This document shows positions 24,296 through 37,054 of a stretch of 64,000 nt of DNA, one piece after another; the stretch's first letter is position 1, and every line of letters starts with the position of its first letter. The stretch is taken from contig NZ_QMEK01000010.1 in NCBI RefSeq assembly GCF_003390845.1, forward strand, positions 1 through 64,000, in the 5' to 3' direction. Under the pieces are notes generated by a model. The model saw only the letters and a program-made list of their open reading frames with translations, made no database searches and was not told the DNA's origin. Made by a program: the position numbers and the translations under genes. Source of the stretch: Tropicimonas sp. IMCC34043. GTDB taxonomy: Bacteria; Pseudomonadota; Alphaproteobacteria; Rhodobacterales; Rhodobacteraceae.

Positions 24296-26251
24296 TCACT
24301 CGCGGTTCAGGGCGACGACGGGATCGAGCCGGGCCGCCGAGCGGGCGGGCAGGAAGCCGAAAGCGATGCCGATCAGGCTGGCCGACAGGAAGGCCGCGAC
24401 GATCGAGGTCAGGGAGAAGTTGAGCCGCACCGTGTCGCCCAGTCCTGCCACGAGCTCGCCGATCCCGAGCGCGCCGACAATGCCGAGCGTGCCGCCGACA
24501 AGGCAGACCAGCACCGCCTCGATCAGGAACTGGCGCACGATGTCGGACCGCCGCGCGCCGATGGCGATGCGCACGCCGATCTCGCGCGTGCGTTCGGTGA
24601 CCGAGACCAGCATGATGTTCATCACCCCGATGCCGCCGACGATCAGCGAGATCACCGCGATCATCGCGACAAGCAGCGTCAGCGTCCGGGTGGTCGAGGT
24701 GATCGTCCCGCGGATCGTGTCGGAGTTGATCAGGAAGAAATCCTTCCGCCCGTGCCGCTGAAGCATCAAGGCGGTGATCTCGGCCTGGGCTGTCATCATG
24801 TCGGAGCCGTCGGCGATCCGCACGCCTATACTGTCGAGGTGATCCTGCCCCGAGACCCGGGCCATGGCCGTGGCATAGGGGATCCAGACGTTGAGCGAGG
24901 ACGGCCCGAAGGTTGCGCCAGACGAGCGGACGACCCCGATCACCCTGACCGGCACCCGGCCCAGCAACAGGACCTGGCCAATCGGGTCGATGCCATCGGC
25001 AAAGAAGGTGTCGCGCGTGTCCTCGTCGATCACCGCCACCTGTTCGAGCCCCGCCACGTCGCTTGCGTCGAACACGCTGCCCAAGACGGCGACATAGGCG
25101 TGGACGTCGAAATAATCGCCGCTGACGCCGTTGATCTGTGCCGTCGCCTCGATATTGCGCCAGATCACCGAGGCCGAGGTCGAGACCGCCGGCGACACGG
25201 CGGCGGCATAATCCTGCAGCGCAATCATGGTCGCGTCCGAGGGCAGCAGGGTCTCGATCCGGTTTGCGTCGCGCTGGCCGAAACCGGTGCCGGCGCGCAC
25301 GGTGATGGTGTTGGTGCCAAGCGAGCTGATGTTTTCCAGCACTTTTTCCTGCGTGCCCGACCCGAGCGCGACCACCAGCACCACCGAAGCGATGCCGATG
25401 ATGATGCCAAGCATGGTCAGAAAACTGCGAACCCGGTGGGTCAGCATCGCGTTCAGCGCCATGTTGAAGGTGTCGACAAGCCGGCGCAGCGCCGCGCCGG
25501 GATGCAGGCCCTTGCCCGAGACAGAATGCGGCGGATCGAGCACGGGGGCGGGTGTTTCGGGCGCGCTTCCGCCGCTGTCCGAGACGACCCTGCCGTCGTG
25601 AACCTCGATCACCCGTCGCGCCTGGGACGCGACGGCCGGATCGTGGGTGACCATCACGATGGTGTGGCCGCGGGCGTTGAGATCGCGCAGAAGGTCGATC
25701 AGTTCGGCGCCGCTGTGGCTGTCGAGCGCGCCGGTGGGTTCGTCGGCAAGGATCACCTCGCCGCCGTTCATCAGCGCGCGGGCGACCGAGACCCGCTGTT
25801 GCTGGCCGCCCGACAACTCGTTTGGCCGGTGGTCGAGCCGGTCGGACAGGCCGAGCCGGCCCAGAAGGTCGGTGGCGCGGCGGCGCCGCTCGCCTCGCGC
25901 CTCGCCGGAATAGATCGCGGGCACCTCGACATTGGCGAGTGCGTCAAGGTCGGGCAGCAGTTGATAGCGCTGGAAGATGAAGCCGAAATGTTCGCGCCGC
26001 AGCCGGGCGAGTTCGTCGGGCGCCAGCGCCCGCACGTCGCGGCCGCGGAACAGATAGGTTCCGGCATTCGGGCTGTCGAGGCAGCCGAGGATGTTCATCA
26101 GCGTCGACTTGCCAGAGCCCGAGGCGCCGATGATCGCGACCATCTCGCCGGGCCAGATGTCGATATCGATATCGCGCAGGACCGTGATGGTTTCGTCGCC
26201 GGCCTGATAGCTGCGGGTGATCCCGCGGGCGGAAATCAGCGGTTCGGTCAT
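24296..26251 (-). CDS. macB: MacB-type ABC exporter, fused ATPase-permease
   Basis: A 651-residue protein of MacB length and layout. The N-terminal ATPase has Walker A GASGSGKST (42-50), signature LSGGQQQR (146-153) and Walker B VILADEPTGALD (166-177). A first transmembrane helix follows at about 272-300 (RSFLTMLGIIIGIASVVLVVALGSG), then a periplasmic domain (300-520), then three C-terminal helices of the FtsX type (TLLVAMIAVISLIVGGIGVMNIMLVSVTERTREIGVR). It is a mechanotransmission exporter that works with MacA and an outer-membrane channel. It lies 1 bp after macA. Confidence 0.92.
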   Translation of the reverse strand: MTEPLISARGITRSYQAGDETITVLRDIDIDIWPGEMVAIIGASGSGKSTLMNILGCLDSPNAGTYLFRGRDVRALAPDELARLRREHFGFIFQRYQLLPDLDALANVEVPAIYSGEARGERRRRATDLLGRLGLSDRLDHRPNELSGGQQQRVSVARALMNGGEVILADEPTGALDSHSGAELIDLLRDLNARGHTIVMVTHDPAVASQARRVIEVHDGRVVSDSGGSAPETPAPVLDPPHSVSGKGLHPGAALRRLVDTFNMALNAMLTHRVRSFLTMLGIIIGIASVVLVVALGSGTQEKVLENISSLGTNTITVRAGTGFGQRDANRIETLLPSDATMIALQDYAAAVSPAVSTSASVIWRNIEATAQINGVSGDYFDVHAYVAVLGSVFDASDVAGLEQVAVIDEDTRDTFFADGIDPIGQVLLLGRVPVRVIGVVRSSGATFGPSSLNVWIPYATAMARVSGQDHLDSIGVRIADGSDMMTAQAEITALMLQRHGRKDFFLINSDTIRGTITSTTRTLTLLVAMIAVISLIVGGIGVMNIMLVSVTERTREIGVRIAIGARRSDIVRQFLIEAVLVCLVGGTLGIVGALGIGELVAGLGDTVRLNFSLTSIVAAFLSASLIGIAFGFLPARSAARLDPVVALNRE

Positions 26252-26252
26252 C

Positions 26253-27416
26253 TCAGAGCCCCATCGGCGGCCGCATCGGTCTGCCGCTTGTGGCAGGTGC
26301 CGCGATGGCCGTGCCGGTCACCACCCGGTCGCCTTCGGACAGGCCCGATCTGACCTCGGCCGTCACCTTGTCGTTCAGCCCGATCTCGACCTTCTGGGTC
26401 CGGCGGGTGGCGGTCTCCGGGTCCCAAACCTCGACCGTGGTGCCGCCCGGTCCCTTGCGGAGCGCCGCGGCCGGCACGGTCAGCACGTTTTCCGCCCGGT
26501 CGAGCACGATCGAGACCTGGGTCGTCATGCCGATCCTGAGCTTGTGACCGGGGTTATCGACGTCGAGCAGACCGTTGTAATAGATCGCCTCGTCGGAAGA
26601 GATCGTGTCGCTGTCCTCGATCTCGGAGGGCGCGGGTTCGATGTCGCGCACCACGGCAGAAAACCGGGTCTCGGGTTCGCCGAGGATCGTGAAGGTCACG
26701 TCCTGACCGGGCTGCACATGGACGACGTCGGCCTCGGAAATCTCGGCCTTGACCACCATGCGGTCGAGGTTGGCGATCTTGACGATGGTCGGCGCGTTCT
26801 GCACCGCGTTCACGGTCTGGCCGGCCTTGGCCAGTACTGCGACCACCGTGCCGTCGATCGGCGCGGTGATCTTGGTGCGGTCGAGCGCGATCCTTGTGGT
26901 CTCGACCGTCACCTCGGCCTTGGATTTCTGGGCCTGCAGCGCATCGCCCTCGGCGCGATAGACCTCGACATCCGCGACGGCCGCCTCGAGGTCTTCGGAC
27001 GAGGCGTATTTCTGCGCGACGAGTTTCCGTTGCCGCGCCTCGATCAGTTCGGCCTTCTTCAGGCTGGCCTTCTTGGCGGCAATCTGGGCCTCGATATTCG
27101 CAAGGTCGGCTTCGGACTGCAGCACGGCGTTGTGCTGGTCCTGGGAATCGATCCGGGCGATCACGTCGCCCGCGGCGACCTGCTGGCCAAGCTCGACGGC
27201 CAGCGTCTCGATCTGGCCCGAGACACGGGCGCCGACCGAGACAAGCTGCTGCGCCTCGATCATGCCCGCGGCCAGCACCGTTACCGTCACATCGCCGCGG
27301 GCGACGGCCGAGGTGACGGGGACGGGCGGTGTCTGCAGGCCCGAGCGGAGGTGCCAGACCCCGTATCCCGCCCCGACGAGAAGCAGAAGGAAGAGAATTC
27401 GCAGGGTGGATTTCAT
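26253..27416 (-). CDS. macA: MacA-type periplasmic adaptor
   Basis: A 387-residue membrane-fusion protein. An N-terminal anchor (LRILFLLLLVGAGYGVWHL) is followed by the biotinyl-lipoyl half motifs (GMIEAQQLVSVGARVSGQIETLAVELGQQVAAGDVIARID ... KITAPIDGTVVAVLAKAGQTVNAV). The coiled-coil hairpin is about residues 105-170 (LANIEAQIAAKKASLKKAELIEARQRKL). Beta-barrel and membrane-proximal domains follow. It bridges MacB to an outer-membrane factor not encoded in this window. It is divergent from the RND adaptor gene. Confidence 0.92.
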   Translation of the reverse strand: MKSTLRILFLLLLVGAGYGVWHLRSGLQTPPVPVTSAVARGDVTVTVLAAGMIEAQQLVSVGARVSGQIETLAVELGQQVAAGDVIARIDSQDQHNAVLQSEADLANIEAQIAAKKASLKKAELIEARQRKLVAQKYASSEDLEAAVADVEVYRAEGDALQAQKSKAEVTVETTRIALDRTKITAPIDGTVVAVLAKAGQTVNAVQNAPTIVKIANLDRMVVKAEISEADVVHVQPGQDVTFTILGEPETRFSAVVRDIEPAPSEIEDSDTISSDEAIYYNGLLDVDNPGHKLRIGMTTQVSIVLDRAENVLTVPAAALRKGPGGTTVEVWDPETATRRTQKVEIGLNDKVTAEVRSGLSEGDRVVTGTAIAAPATSGRPMRPPMGL

Positions 27417-27653
27417 GGGGCGCGGGCTTTCCGGTCAACGGGGACGTAGAGTCGTACTACGCAGGAATTCAATGTTTCCGTCGCGTCCCCCGTTTCGTCC
27501 CTTAGTGGCCGTGGCGCGACCCTTCGGCGCGGGACCCGACTTTGGCTTGCATTACATATGGTTTTGTGAATATGGAGCGGATGTTGTCCTGCTGCCGACG
27601 CGCGGCGTCTCAGCGGCAGGGCCCGGGTCAACAGAACCCGTGGAGATTGTGGA
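27417..27653. promoter_or_regulatory. Divergent promoter region macAB / RND pump
   Basis: This 237-bp region has no gene. It includes the inverted repeat CGTAG-AGTCGTA-CTACG at 27445-27461, close to the macA start, and an A/T-richer patch at 27545-27575 before the RND adaptor. No regulator gene is adjacent. Confidence 0.35.
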
Positions 27654-28636
27654 ATGATATCTGAACGTTCCAGGCCTGCCGTTGTCGGGCTTGCGGGTCT
27701 TGTCTCGGTTTTACTGGCCATCGCTGCGCCTCTGGTGGCGGAGACGCTGACCCTGGCGCCGACCGAGGTAACCGCGTGGAAGGCCGTTTATGGTCGGGTG
27801 CAGGCCAAGGACACGGTGCCGGCCCGGGCGCGGATTGGCGGGGTTCTTGTCGATCTTGCGGTCAGAGAGGGCGAAAGCGTGACCGAGGGCCAGCACATCG
27901 CGACGGTGCAGGACGAGAAGCTCGCGTTCGAGATTGCAGCGCTCGACGCCCAGATGCGGGCGATCCAGGCGCAGCTCGACACCGCCCAGACCGAATTGCA
28001 GCGCGGCCAGTCGCTGGTCGCACGCGGTGTCGTCACCAGCCAGCGGCTCGACGAGCTTCGCACCGACGTGGACGTGTCCACCAATGACCTTGCCTCGACC
28101 AAGGCGCAGCGCGAGGTGGTGGTGCAGAGGAGTTCCGAAGGCGAGGTACTGGCGCCGGGCGACGGGCGGGTGCTGAACGTGCCGGTGACCCGTGGCGCGG
28201 TGGTGCTGGCCGGCGAGACCGTGGCAACCATCGGCGGCGGCGGGTTCTTCCTGCGCATCGCCCTGCCCGAACGACATGCCGAGGCGCTGCGCGAGGGAGC
28301 CGAGATCCACATCAACGCGAATGGCGCGGAATCGACCGGAACCATCGTCAAGCTTTACCCCGAGATCGAGGAAGGCCGGGCGATTGCCGATGTCGCGGTC
28401 GACAACCTTGCCACCGATTTCGTCGGGCTGCGGGTGCTGGTGCAGGTGCCGGTTGGAACCCGCGAGGCGCTGATCGTGCCGCGCCGCGCCCTTGCGACCC
28501 GCTCCGGGCTCGATTTCATCACCATCCTGCAGAATGGCAAGCCGGTCGAGCGAACGGTGATCGTGGCCGATGTGCCCGACCCCGACCAGATCGAGGTGTT
28601 GACCGGCCTGGTGCCGGGCGATGAGGTCGTCTTGCC

Positions 28637-28640
<4 letters not shown>
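27654..28640 (+). CDS. RND efflux periplasmic adaptor subunit
   Basis: A 328-residue HlyD/AcrA-type membrane-fusion protein. The signal peptide is about residues 1-29 (VVGLAGLVSVLLAIAAPLVA-ET). The first lipoyl half follows (ARIGGVLVDLAVREGESVTEGQHIATV), then a coiled-coil hairpin (LAFEIAALDAQMRAIQAQLDTAQTELQRG), the second lipoyl half (VLAPGDGRVLNVPVTRGAVVLAGETVATI) and a beta-barrel domain. It couples the RND pump to an outer-membrane channel. Its stop overlaps the pump gene start as GTGA. It has no acylation cysteine at the signal junction, unlike AcrA. Confidence 0.9.
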
Positions 28641-31840
<3,200 letters not shown>

Positions 31841-31958
31841 GGACACCGCCAGACCGCACAGGATGCCGGGCTGCGTCCCGGCGTCCCGCACCGGCATATT
31901 TTCCTGCCCGTCGCCCTTCCCCTATGTTAGGGCTGACCGCTCAACGGGAACCGGCGCG

Positions 31959-32672
31959 ATGACCCATTCAACGAAACCTGTCAGGCCCTGCCACGTCTGC
32001 GGCAAGAGCTTTCCCGAACTCCGGCTTCGGCCCTGGATCTCGGTCCGGCCGGGCGTTGCGCGGCTGATCGAGGCGGCGCATCCGGGCTGGGGCGACGGCC
32101 AGTTCATCTGCCTGCCCGATCTGGCCCGATACCGCCGATCCTATGTCGAGAGTCTTCTGGAGGAGGAGAAGGGCGAGCTTGGCGCGCTCGACCGGCAGGT
32201 GATCGAGGCGATGGAGAACCAGCAGACCGTTTCGCGCAACCCCGAGGAGGAGGCGCTGGAACACGCGACCTTCGGCGAGCGGGTCTCGGACCGGGTGGCG
32301 AGTTTCGGCGGAAGCTGGGCGTTCATCCTGAGCTTCATGGCGATCCTGTTCCTGTGGATCTCGGTCAATGTGCTGGGCCTTCTGTCCCGGCCCTTCGATC
32401 CCTATCCCTTCATCCTGCTCAACCTCGTGCTGTCAACGATTGCCGCCTTCCAGGCACCGGTCATCATGATGAGCCAGAAGCGGCAGGAGCAGAAGGACCG
32501 GCTGCGGGCCGAGAACGACTATCGGGTCAACCTCAAGGCCGAACTGGAAATCCGCCAGCTTCACGAGAAGATAGACCACCAACTGGCGCGGCAATGGGAG
32601 AAACTTGCCGAGATGCAGCAGATCCAGATCGACCTGATCGAGGAGGGGATGAATGGCCGACGTGGAAGCTGA
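31959..32672 (+). CDS. DUF1003 membrane protein
   Basis: A 237-residue protein with a short zinc-ribbon-like N-terminus (CHVCGKSFP), a charged helix, then the DUF1003 core with two membrane helices (WAFILSFMAILFLWISVNVL and PFILLNLVLSTIAAFQAPVIMM) and the conserved SQKRQEQKDRLRAENDYRVNLKAELEI tail, ending in an amphipathic helix. The function is unknown. The gene overlaps mprF by 20 nt, which implies coupled translation and perhaps a role at the membrane together with aminoacylated lipid. Confidence 0.85.
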   Translation: MTHSTKPVRPCHVCGKSFPELRLRPWISVRPGVARLIEAAHPGWGDGQFICLPDLARYRRSYVESLLEEEKGELGALDRQVIEAMENQQTVSRNPEEEALEHATFGERVSDRVASFGGSWAFILSFMAILFLWISVNVLGLLSRPFDPYPFILLNLVLSTIAAFQAPVIMMSQKRQEQKDRLRAENDYRVNLKAELEIRQLHEKIDHQLARQWEKLAEMQQIQIDLIEEGMNGRRGS

Positions 32673-35277
32673 CGAGACCGAAGCGCCGCGTCTGCGCCGC
32701 TGGCTCGGGATCTTCGAGTACCCGGTGGTGCGCACGGTGGTGCCGCTGGCGCTGGTCGGGCTGGCGATCTTCGTGCTGCACGAGTTGCTGCGCGAGGTCA
32801 GCTGGGCCGAACTGCGGACCGATCTGGTCTCGGCCAGGCCCTCGGCGGTTCTGGCGTCCATCGCCTATACGGCGGTCAGCTTTGCCGCATTGTCGCTTTA
32901 TGACGTCTTCGCGGTGCGCAGCGTCGCACCGGGGCAGGTGCCGCCGAAGGTCGCGGCAGCCGCGGGAGCCGCGGGCTATGCGATCTCGAATCTGATCGGG
33001 TTTTCCTATGTCACCGGCACCGCGATCCGGTTCCGGGTCTATTCCGGGCTGGGGCTCGACGTTGCCCAGATCGCGCTGCTGCTCGCGATCTCGTGGAGCG
33101 CGTTCTGGATGGGGCTGGTGCTGGTCACCGGCGGGCTGCTGGTGTTTCACCCCGTCGGCATCTCGACCGTGCTGCCGATCCCCGAGACGGTCGAGACCGC
33201 GGTCGGGATCGCGATGCTGGCGGGGCTGGCGGGGTTCTTCCTGTGGCTCTGGCGCGGTCGCAACGTGGTCAGCATCCTCGGGCTGCGGTTGCAGGCGCCG
33301 CGGATCGGCGAGGCGCTGGGGCTGACCTCTGCCGCCGTTGCCGACCTGATCGCGTCGTCGCTGGCGCTTTACGTTCTGATGCCGGCGGACCTTGCCACCG
33401 GGTTTCCCTATTTCTTCATCGTCTATGTGGCAGCGATCGCGCTTGGCGTGCTCAGCCACGCGCCGGGCGGCATCGGGGTTTTCGAGGCGACGATGATCGC
33501 AGCCCTTGGCGCGGCGGGGCGGACCGACGTGCTGGCGGCGCTGCTGCTCTATCGTGCGATCTATTACGGGCTGCCGTTCATGGTCGCGACCACAGGCCTT
33601 GCCCTGACCGAGGTGCATCTGCGGCGCCACCGGATCGGGCCGGCGGCGCGGCGGGTCTATGGCATCCTGCGGCCTCTGGTGCCGATGCTGGCGGCGGCCC
33701 TTGCGCTGATCTCGGGCACGCTCCTGCTGTTGTCGGGGAACCTGCCGGCGGTCGGCGGGCGCCTCGACGTGCTGCAGGATCTTCTGCCGCTGCCATTGGT
33801 CGAGGTCTCGCATCTGGTCGGCAGCGTCGTCGGCGTCCTGCTGCTGATCGTGGCGCGCGGGCTGTTCCGGCGGCTCTATCGCGCCTGGCTCGCCGCGATG
33901 GTGCTGCTGGCAATCGGTTTTGCCGCCTCGCTGATCAAGGGCATCGATGTCGAGGAAGCGGTCGCGATCCTCGTTGCCGCGGGCCTTCTGTGGCTGTTCC
34001 GGGGCGCGTTCTATCGGGTCGAGGGCGCGGCCCCGATGCGCCTGAACCTTGGCTGGTTCATCAGCGTGGTGGCGCTGTTTGCGGCGCTGACATGGATCGG
34101 ATTTCTGGCCTATCGGCACGTCGATTACCGCGATGCGCTGTGGTGGAAGGTGTCGTGGTCGGGCGACGCCAGCCGGTTCCTGCGCGCCAGCCTTGCCGGG
34201 TCGGTGGTGTTGGCAGCGCTGGCGCTGAACTCGCTGCTCGGTGCCCGCGGGCGGGTTCACCGGCCCGGGCCGATCCCGCCCGAAGTGCATCGGCTGCTGG
34301 CCGACGCGCATGACAGCGAGGCGAACCTCGCGCTGCTGGGCGACAAGTGCTTCCTGTTCGACCCCGAGCACCGCGCCTTCCTGAGCTTTGCCGATACCGG
34401 CGCCTCGCTGATCGCCAAGGGCGATCCGGTGGGCGAGGAGGCGGCCGGGCGGCAGGTGCTGTGGCAGTTCCGCGAGATGGCCGACCTTGAGGGCAAGCGG
34501 CCGGTGTTCTATGCCGTTTCGTCCAAATACCTGCCGACCTTCCTCGACATGGGGCTGACGGTCCTGAAGTTCGGCGAGGTGGCGCGGGTCAACCTGACCA
34601 GCTTCACCATCGACACCAAGAAGATGAAGGATTTCCGTCAGGCGAAGAACCGCGCCAAGCGCGAGGGCCTGAGCGTCGAGATCGTGCCGGCGGCCGAGGT
34701 GGCGGCGATCTTCCCCGATCTGAAACGGGTGTCGGATGCCTGGCTGACCCACAAGCAGGGGCGCGAGAAAAGCTTTGCGCTTGGCGCCTGCACCAAGGAC
34801 TTCCTGGTCAATTTCGACCATGCGGTGCTGCGTTTGCCGCCGGTCGACGGGGCGCCGGGGCAGATCGTTGCCTTTGCCAACATCCTGCGCGGCGGCACCG
34901 ACGAGCTGTCCGTCGATCTCATGCGCTATGACCCGGCGGGGCCGAAATATGCCATGGACGCGCTGTTCGCCGAGCTGATGCTCTGGGGGCAGGCGCAGGG
35001 GTTCGCCTGGTTCAACCTTGGGGCCGCACCCTTCGCCGGGGTCGAGACCCATGCGCTGGCCTCGTTCTGGCACCGGCTGGGCGGCTTTGCCTTCGAGCAT
35101 GGCGAACGGCTCTATCACTTCGAGGGGCTGCGCAGCTTCAAGGAAAAGTTCGAGCCGGTCTGGTCGCCCAATTATATCGTCAGCCAGGGCGGGCTGGCGG
35201 TGGCGCGGGCCTTTGTCGACGTGAACCAGCTGATATCCGGCGGCGTCAAGGGTCTGGTCCAGAAGAAGAAATCCTGA
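32653..35277 (+). CDS. mprF: MprF/LpiA-type aminoacyl-phosphatidylglycerol synthase and flippase
   Basis: An 874-residue bifunctional protein. The N-terminal flippase half has about 14 membrane helices (residues 25-530, with the UPF0104 motif ALGVLSHAPGGIGVFEATMIAALG). The C-terminal GNAT-like DUF2156 synthase domain covers about 545-860 (LLGDKCFLFDPEHRAFLSFADTGASLIAKGDPVG, FYAVSSKYLP, RQAKNRAKREGLSVEIVP, SVDLMRYD, WFNLGAAPFAGVE). MprF transfers lysine (or alanine) from tRNA to phosphatidylglycerol and flips it, lowering surface charge and raising resistance to cationic peptides and acid. ATG 32653 follows GAGGAGGGGATGA. Homologues in rhizobia are called LpiA. Confidence 0.92.
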   Translation: MADVEADETEAPRLRRWLGIFEYPVVRTVVPLALVGLAIFVLHELLREVSWAELRTDLVSARPSAVLASIAYTAVSFAALSLYDVFAVRSVAPGQVPPKVAAAAGAAGYAISNLIGFSYVTGTAIRFRVYSGLGLDVAQIALLLAISWSAFWMGLVLVTGGLLVFHPVGISTVLPIPETVETAVGIAMLAGLAGFFLWLWRGRNVVSILGLRLQAPRIGEALGLTSAAVADLIASSLALYVLMPADLATGFPYFFIVYVAAIALGVLSHAPGGIGVFEATMIAALGAAGRTDVLAALLLYRAIYYGLPFMVATTGLALTEVHLRRHRIGPAARRVYGILRPLVPMLAAALALISGTLLLLSGNLPAVGGRLDVLQDLLPLPLVEVSHLVGSVVGVLLLIVARGLFRRLYRAWLAAMVLLAIGFAASLIKGIDVEEAVAILVAAGLLWLFRGAFYRVEGAAPMRLNLGWFISVVALFAALTWIGFLAYRHVDYRDALWWKVSWSGDASRFLRASLAGSVVLAALALNSLLGARGRVHRPGPIPPEVHRLLADAHDSEANLALLGDKCFLFDPEHRAFLSFADTGASLIAKGDPVGEEAAGRQVLWQFREMADLEGKRPVFYAVSSKYLPTFLDMGLTVLKFGEVARVNLTSFTIDTKKMKDFRQAKNRAKREGLSVEIVPAAEVAAIFPDLKRVSDAWLTHKQGREKSFALGACTKDFLVNFDHAVLRLPPVDGAPGQIVAFANILRGGTDELSVDLMRYDPAGPKYAMDALFAELMLWGQAQGFAWFNLGAAPFAGVETHALASFWHRLGGFAFEHGERLYHFEGLRSFKEKFEPVWSPNYIVSQGGLAVARAFVDVNQLISGGVKGLVQKKKS

Positions 35278-35296
35278 CACCCGCGCCGCCTTCGGC

Positions 35297-35323
35297 CCCC
35301 CGGCACCTTCGGGGCGCCGGGGG
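35297..35323. terminator. Hairpin between convergent mprF and amidohydrolase genes
   Basis: CCCCCGGC pairs with GCCGGGGG around an 11-nt loop, between the stops at 35277 and 35338. Its symmetry could serve both directions, but there is no clear T-tract. Confidence 0.35.
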
Positions 35324-35337
35324 TATCTGATCGGTGC

Positions 35338-36999
35338 TCAGGCCTCCCAGGTCACGGTGCCGCCGCAGATCGTCATCTGCGCCGAGGCTGTGGTCAGATC
35401 CTCGGGTGCCAGCGCCTCCAGATCGTGGGACATGACCGCGATGTCGGCCATCATGCCGGGGCAGAGCCGGCCCTTGCGGGATTCGTTGAACTCGACCCAG
35501 GCATTGTCGGCAGTATAGCTGCGCAGCGTGTCCATCAGGCTTTGCCGCTGGTCGCGCCAGGGCGCGGGCATCGGGCTTGGCGCGACGGCGGACTTGACCG
35601 TTTCCATGACATCGACCGGGATCACCGGCCAGTCGGTCGAAAAGATGACCGGCACGCCGCTGTCGCGGATGGTCTGCCAGGCATAGGCCATCGGGATCTG
35701 GTGGTCGTGCAGCACGCGATTGACGCCATCGGTCGGGAAATACGCCCCGAAGGGCGCGTGTCCCGGCTGGATCGAGGCGACGACGCCGAGTTCGGTAAAG
35801 CGGGGCAGATCGTCGGGGTGCAGCGTCTCGATATGTTCGATCCGGTGGCGGCTGTCGCGCGGACCATTGGCGTCGCGGGCGGCGGCAAACCCGTCGAGCG
35901 TGCGGCGCACCGCCAGATCGCCGATTGCGTGGACCGAGATCTGCATTCCCATGGCATCGGCGCGGACGCAGGCGGCATTGAAGTGCTCGGGCTCGAACAC
36001 CGCGTCGCCGATGTGGTCGGTGCCGGGGTAGGGTTGAAGCATCAGCGCCGTGCGGCTTTCCACGACCCCGTCCATGAACATCTTGAGCCGGTTGCACCAC
36101 AGCCGGTCGCTGCGGAACCGCTGGCGCATCTCCTCGGCCTCGGCCAGCCTCTCGACCGGGTCATAGCCTTTCAGGTGGAACGGGACCTCGATGCGGCAGA
36201 GCAGCTTGCCCTCGGCCTCAAGCTCGGCCAGCAGTTCGAGGGTATAGATATTGCCGTCCATGTTGTGCAGCCCGGTGATGCCCTGGCGCGCGCAATGCTG
36301 CAGGCCGCGGGCAAGGGCGGCGCGGTCCATGGCGCGCTGAGCGGACGTTGCCGGCGGCACCGGATCGGCGCCGGTCAGCATCCCCATCATGTCGCGGCCG
36401 CCATAGCGCGTCAGCCGCAGGACCGGGCCAAAGGCGCCGGCCTCGCGCAACTCGCCCGCCGCTGTGCCATCGGCGGCCATCTCGATCTCGGACCCCATGT
36501 CGACCTCGGCGCCATGCAAGAGCCCGGCAAGTTCCAGCGCCGCGGTATTGGCCCAGATCGTGTGATGGTCGGGCGCGACCATGGCAAAGGGCCGGTCGGG
36601 GACGACGCGGTCCAGATCCTGCCGTGTGGTCATGTGGCCGGGACCGAGGATGTCATAGCCCGCCATCACCGCGAAAACGACCGCGTCGTCGGGGCAGGCC
36701 GCGACCCAGGGGCGAACCGCGTTTTCGAGCGCCTCGAACCCGTGGACCCCATAGAGGCTCAGCATGTCGAGCTCGGCCGAGCCGCCGAACAGGTGCACAT
36801 GGCTGTCGATGAACCCGGGCAGCACCGTCGCGCCCATGGCATCGACGATCCGCGTGCCGGGTCCGGCAAGGGCGCGGATCTCGGCGGTGTCGCCCACGGC
36901 GGCGATGACCCCGCCCGCGATCGCCAGCGCGGTGGCAAAGGGGCGGGCCGGATCGAATGTAATCAGACGGCCGTTCAGAATCACGATGTCGGGGGTCAT
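35338..36999 (-). CDS. YtcJ-like amidohydrolase
   Basis: A 553-residue amidohydrolase family 3 protein of the usual YtcJ length. Metal-site motifs are GFIDSHVHLFGG near residue 65, HAIGDLAVRRTLDGF, RHRIEHIETLHPDDLPRF and FSTDWPVIPVDV. It has no signal peptide, so it is cytoplasmic. It ends an operon for a polyamine-type ABC importer (55-bp gap), suggesting hydrolysis of the imported nitrogen compound. Substrates of this group are mostly unknown. Confidence 0.85.
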   Translation of the reverse strand: MTPDIVILNGRLITFDPARPFATALAIAGGVIAAVGDTAEIRALAGPGTRIVDAMGATVLPGFIDSHVHLFGGSAELDMLSLYGVHGFEALENAVRPWVAACPDDAVVFAVMAGYDILGPGHMTTRQDLDRVVPDRPFAMVAPDHHTIWANTAALELAGLLHGAEVDMGSEIEMAADGTAAGELREAGAFGPVLRLTRYGGRDMMGMLTGADPVPPATSAQRAMDRAALARGLQHCARQGITGLHNMDGNIYTLELLAELEAEGKLLCRIEVPFHLKGYDPVERLAEAEEMRQRFRSDRLWCNRLKMFMDGVVESRTALMLQPYPGTDHIGDAVFEPEHFNAACVRADAMGMQISVHAIGDLAVRRTLDGFAAARDANGPRDSRHRIEHIETLHPDDLPRFTELGVVASIQPGHAPFGAYFPTDGVNRVLHDHQIPMAYAWQTIRDSGVPVIFSTDWPVIPVDVMETVKSAVAPSPMPAPWRDQRQSLMDTLRSYTADNAWVEFNESRKGRLCPGMMADIAVMSHDLEALAPEDLTTASAQMTICGGTVTWEA

Positions 37000-37054
37000 T
37001 TCAGTCTCCGGGCAGAAAAATGGCGCGTCCCGGCCGGGACGCGCCGTGTCAACG

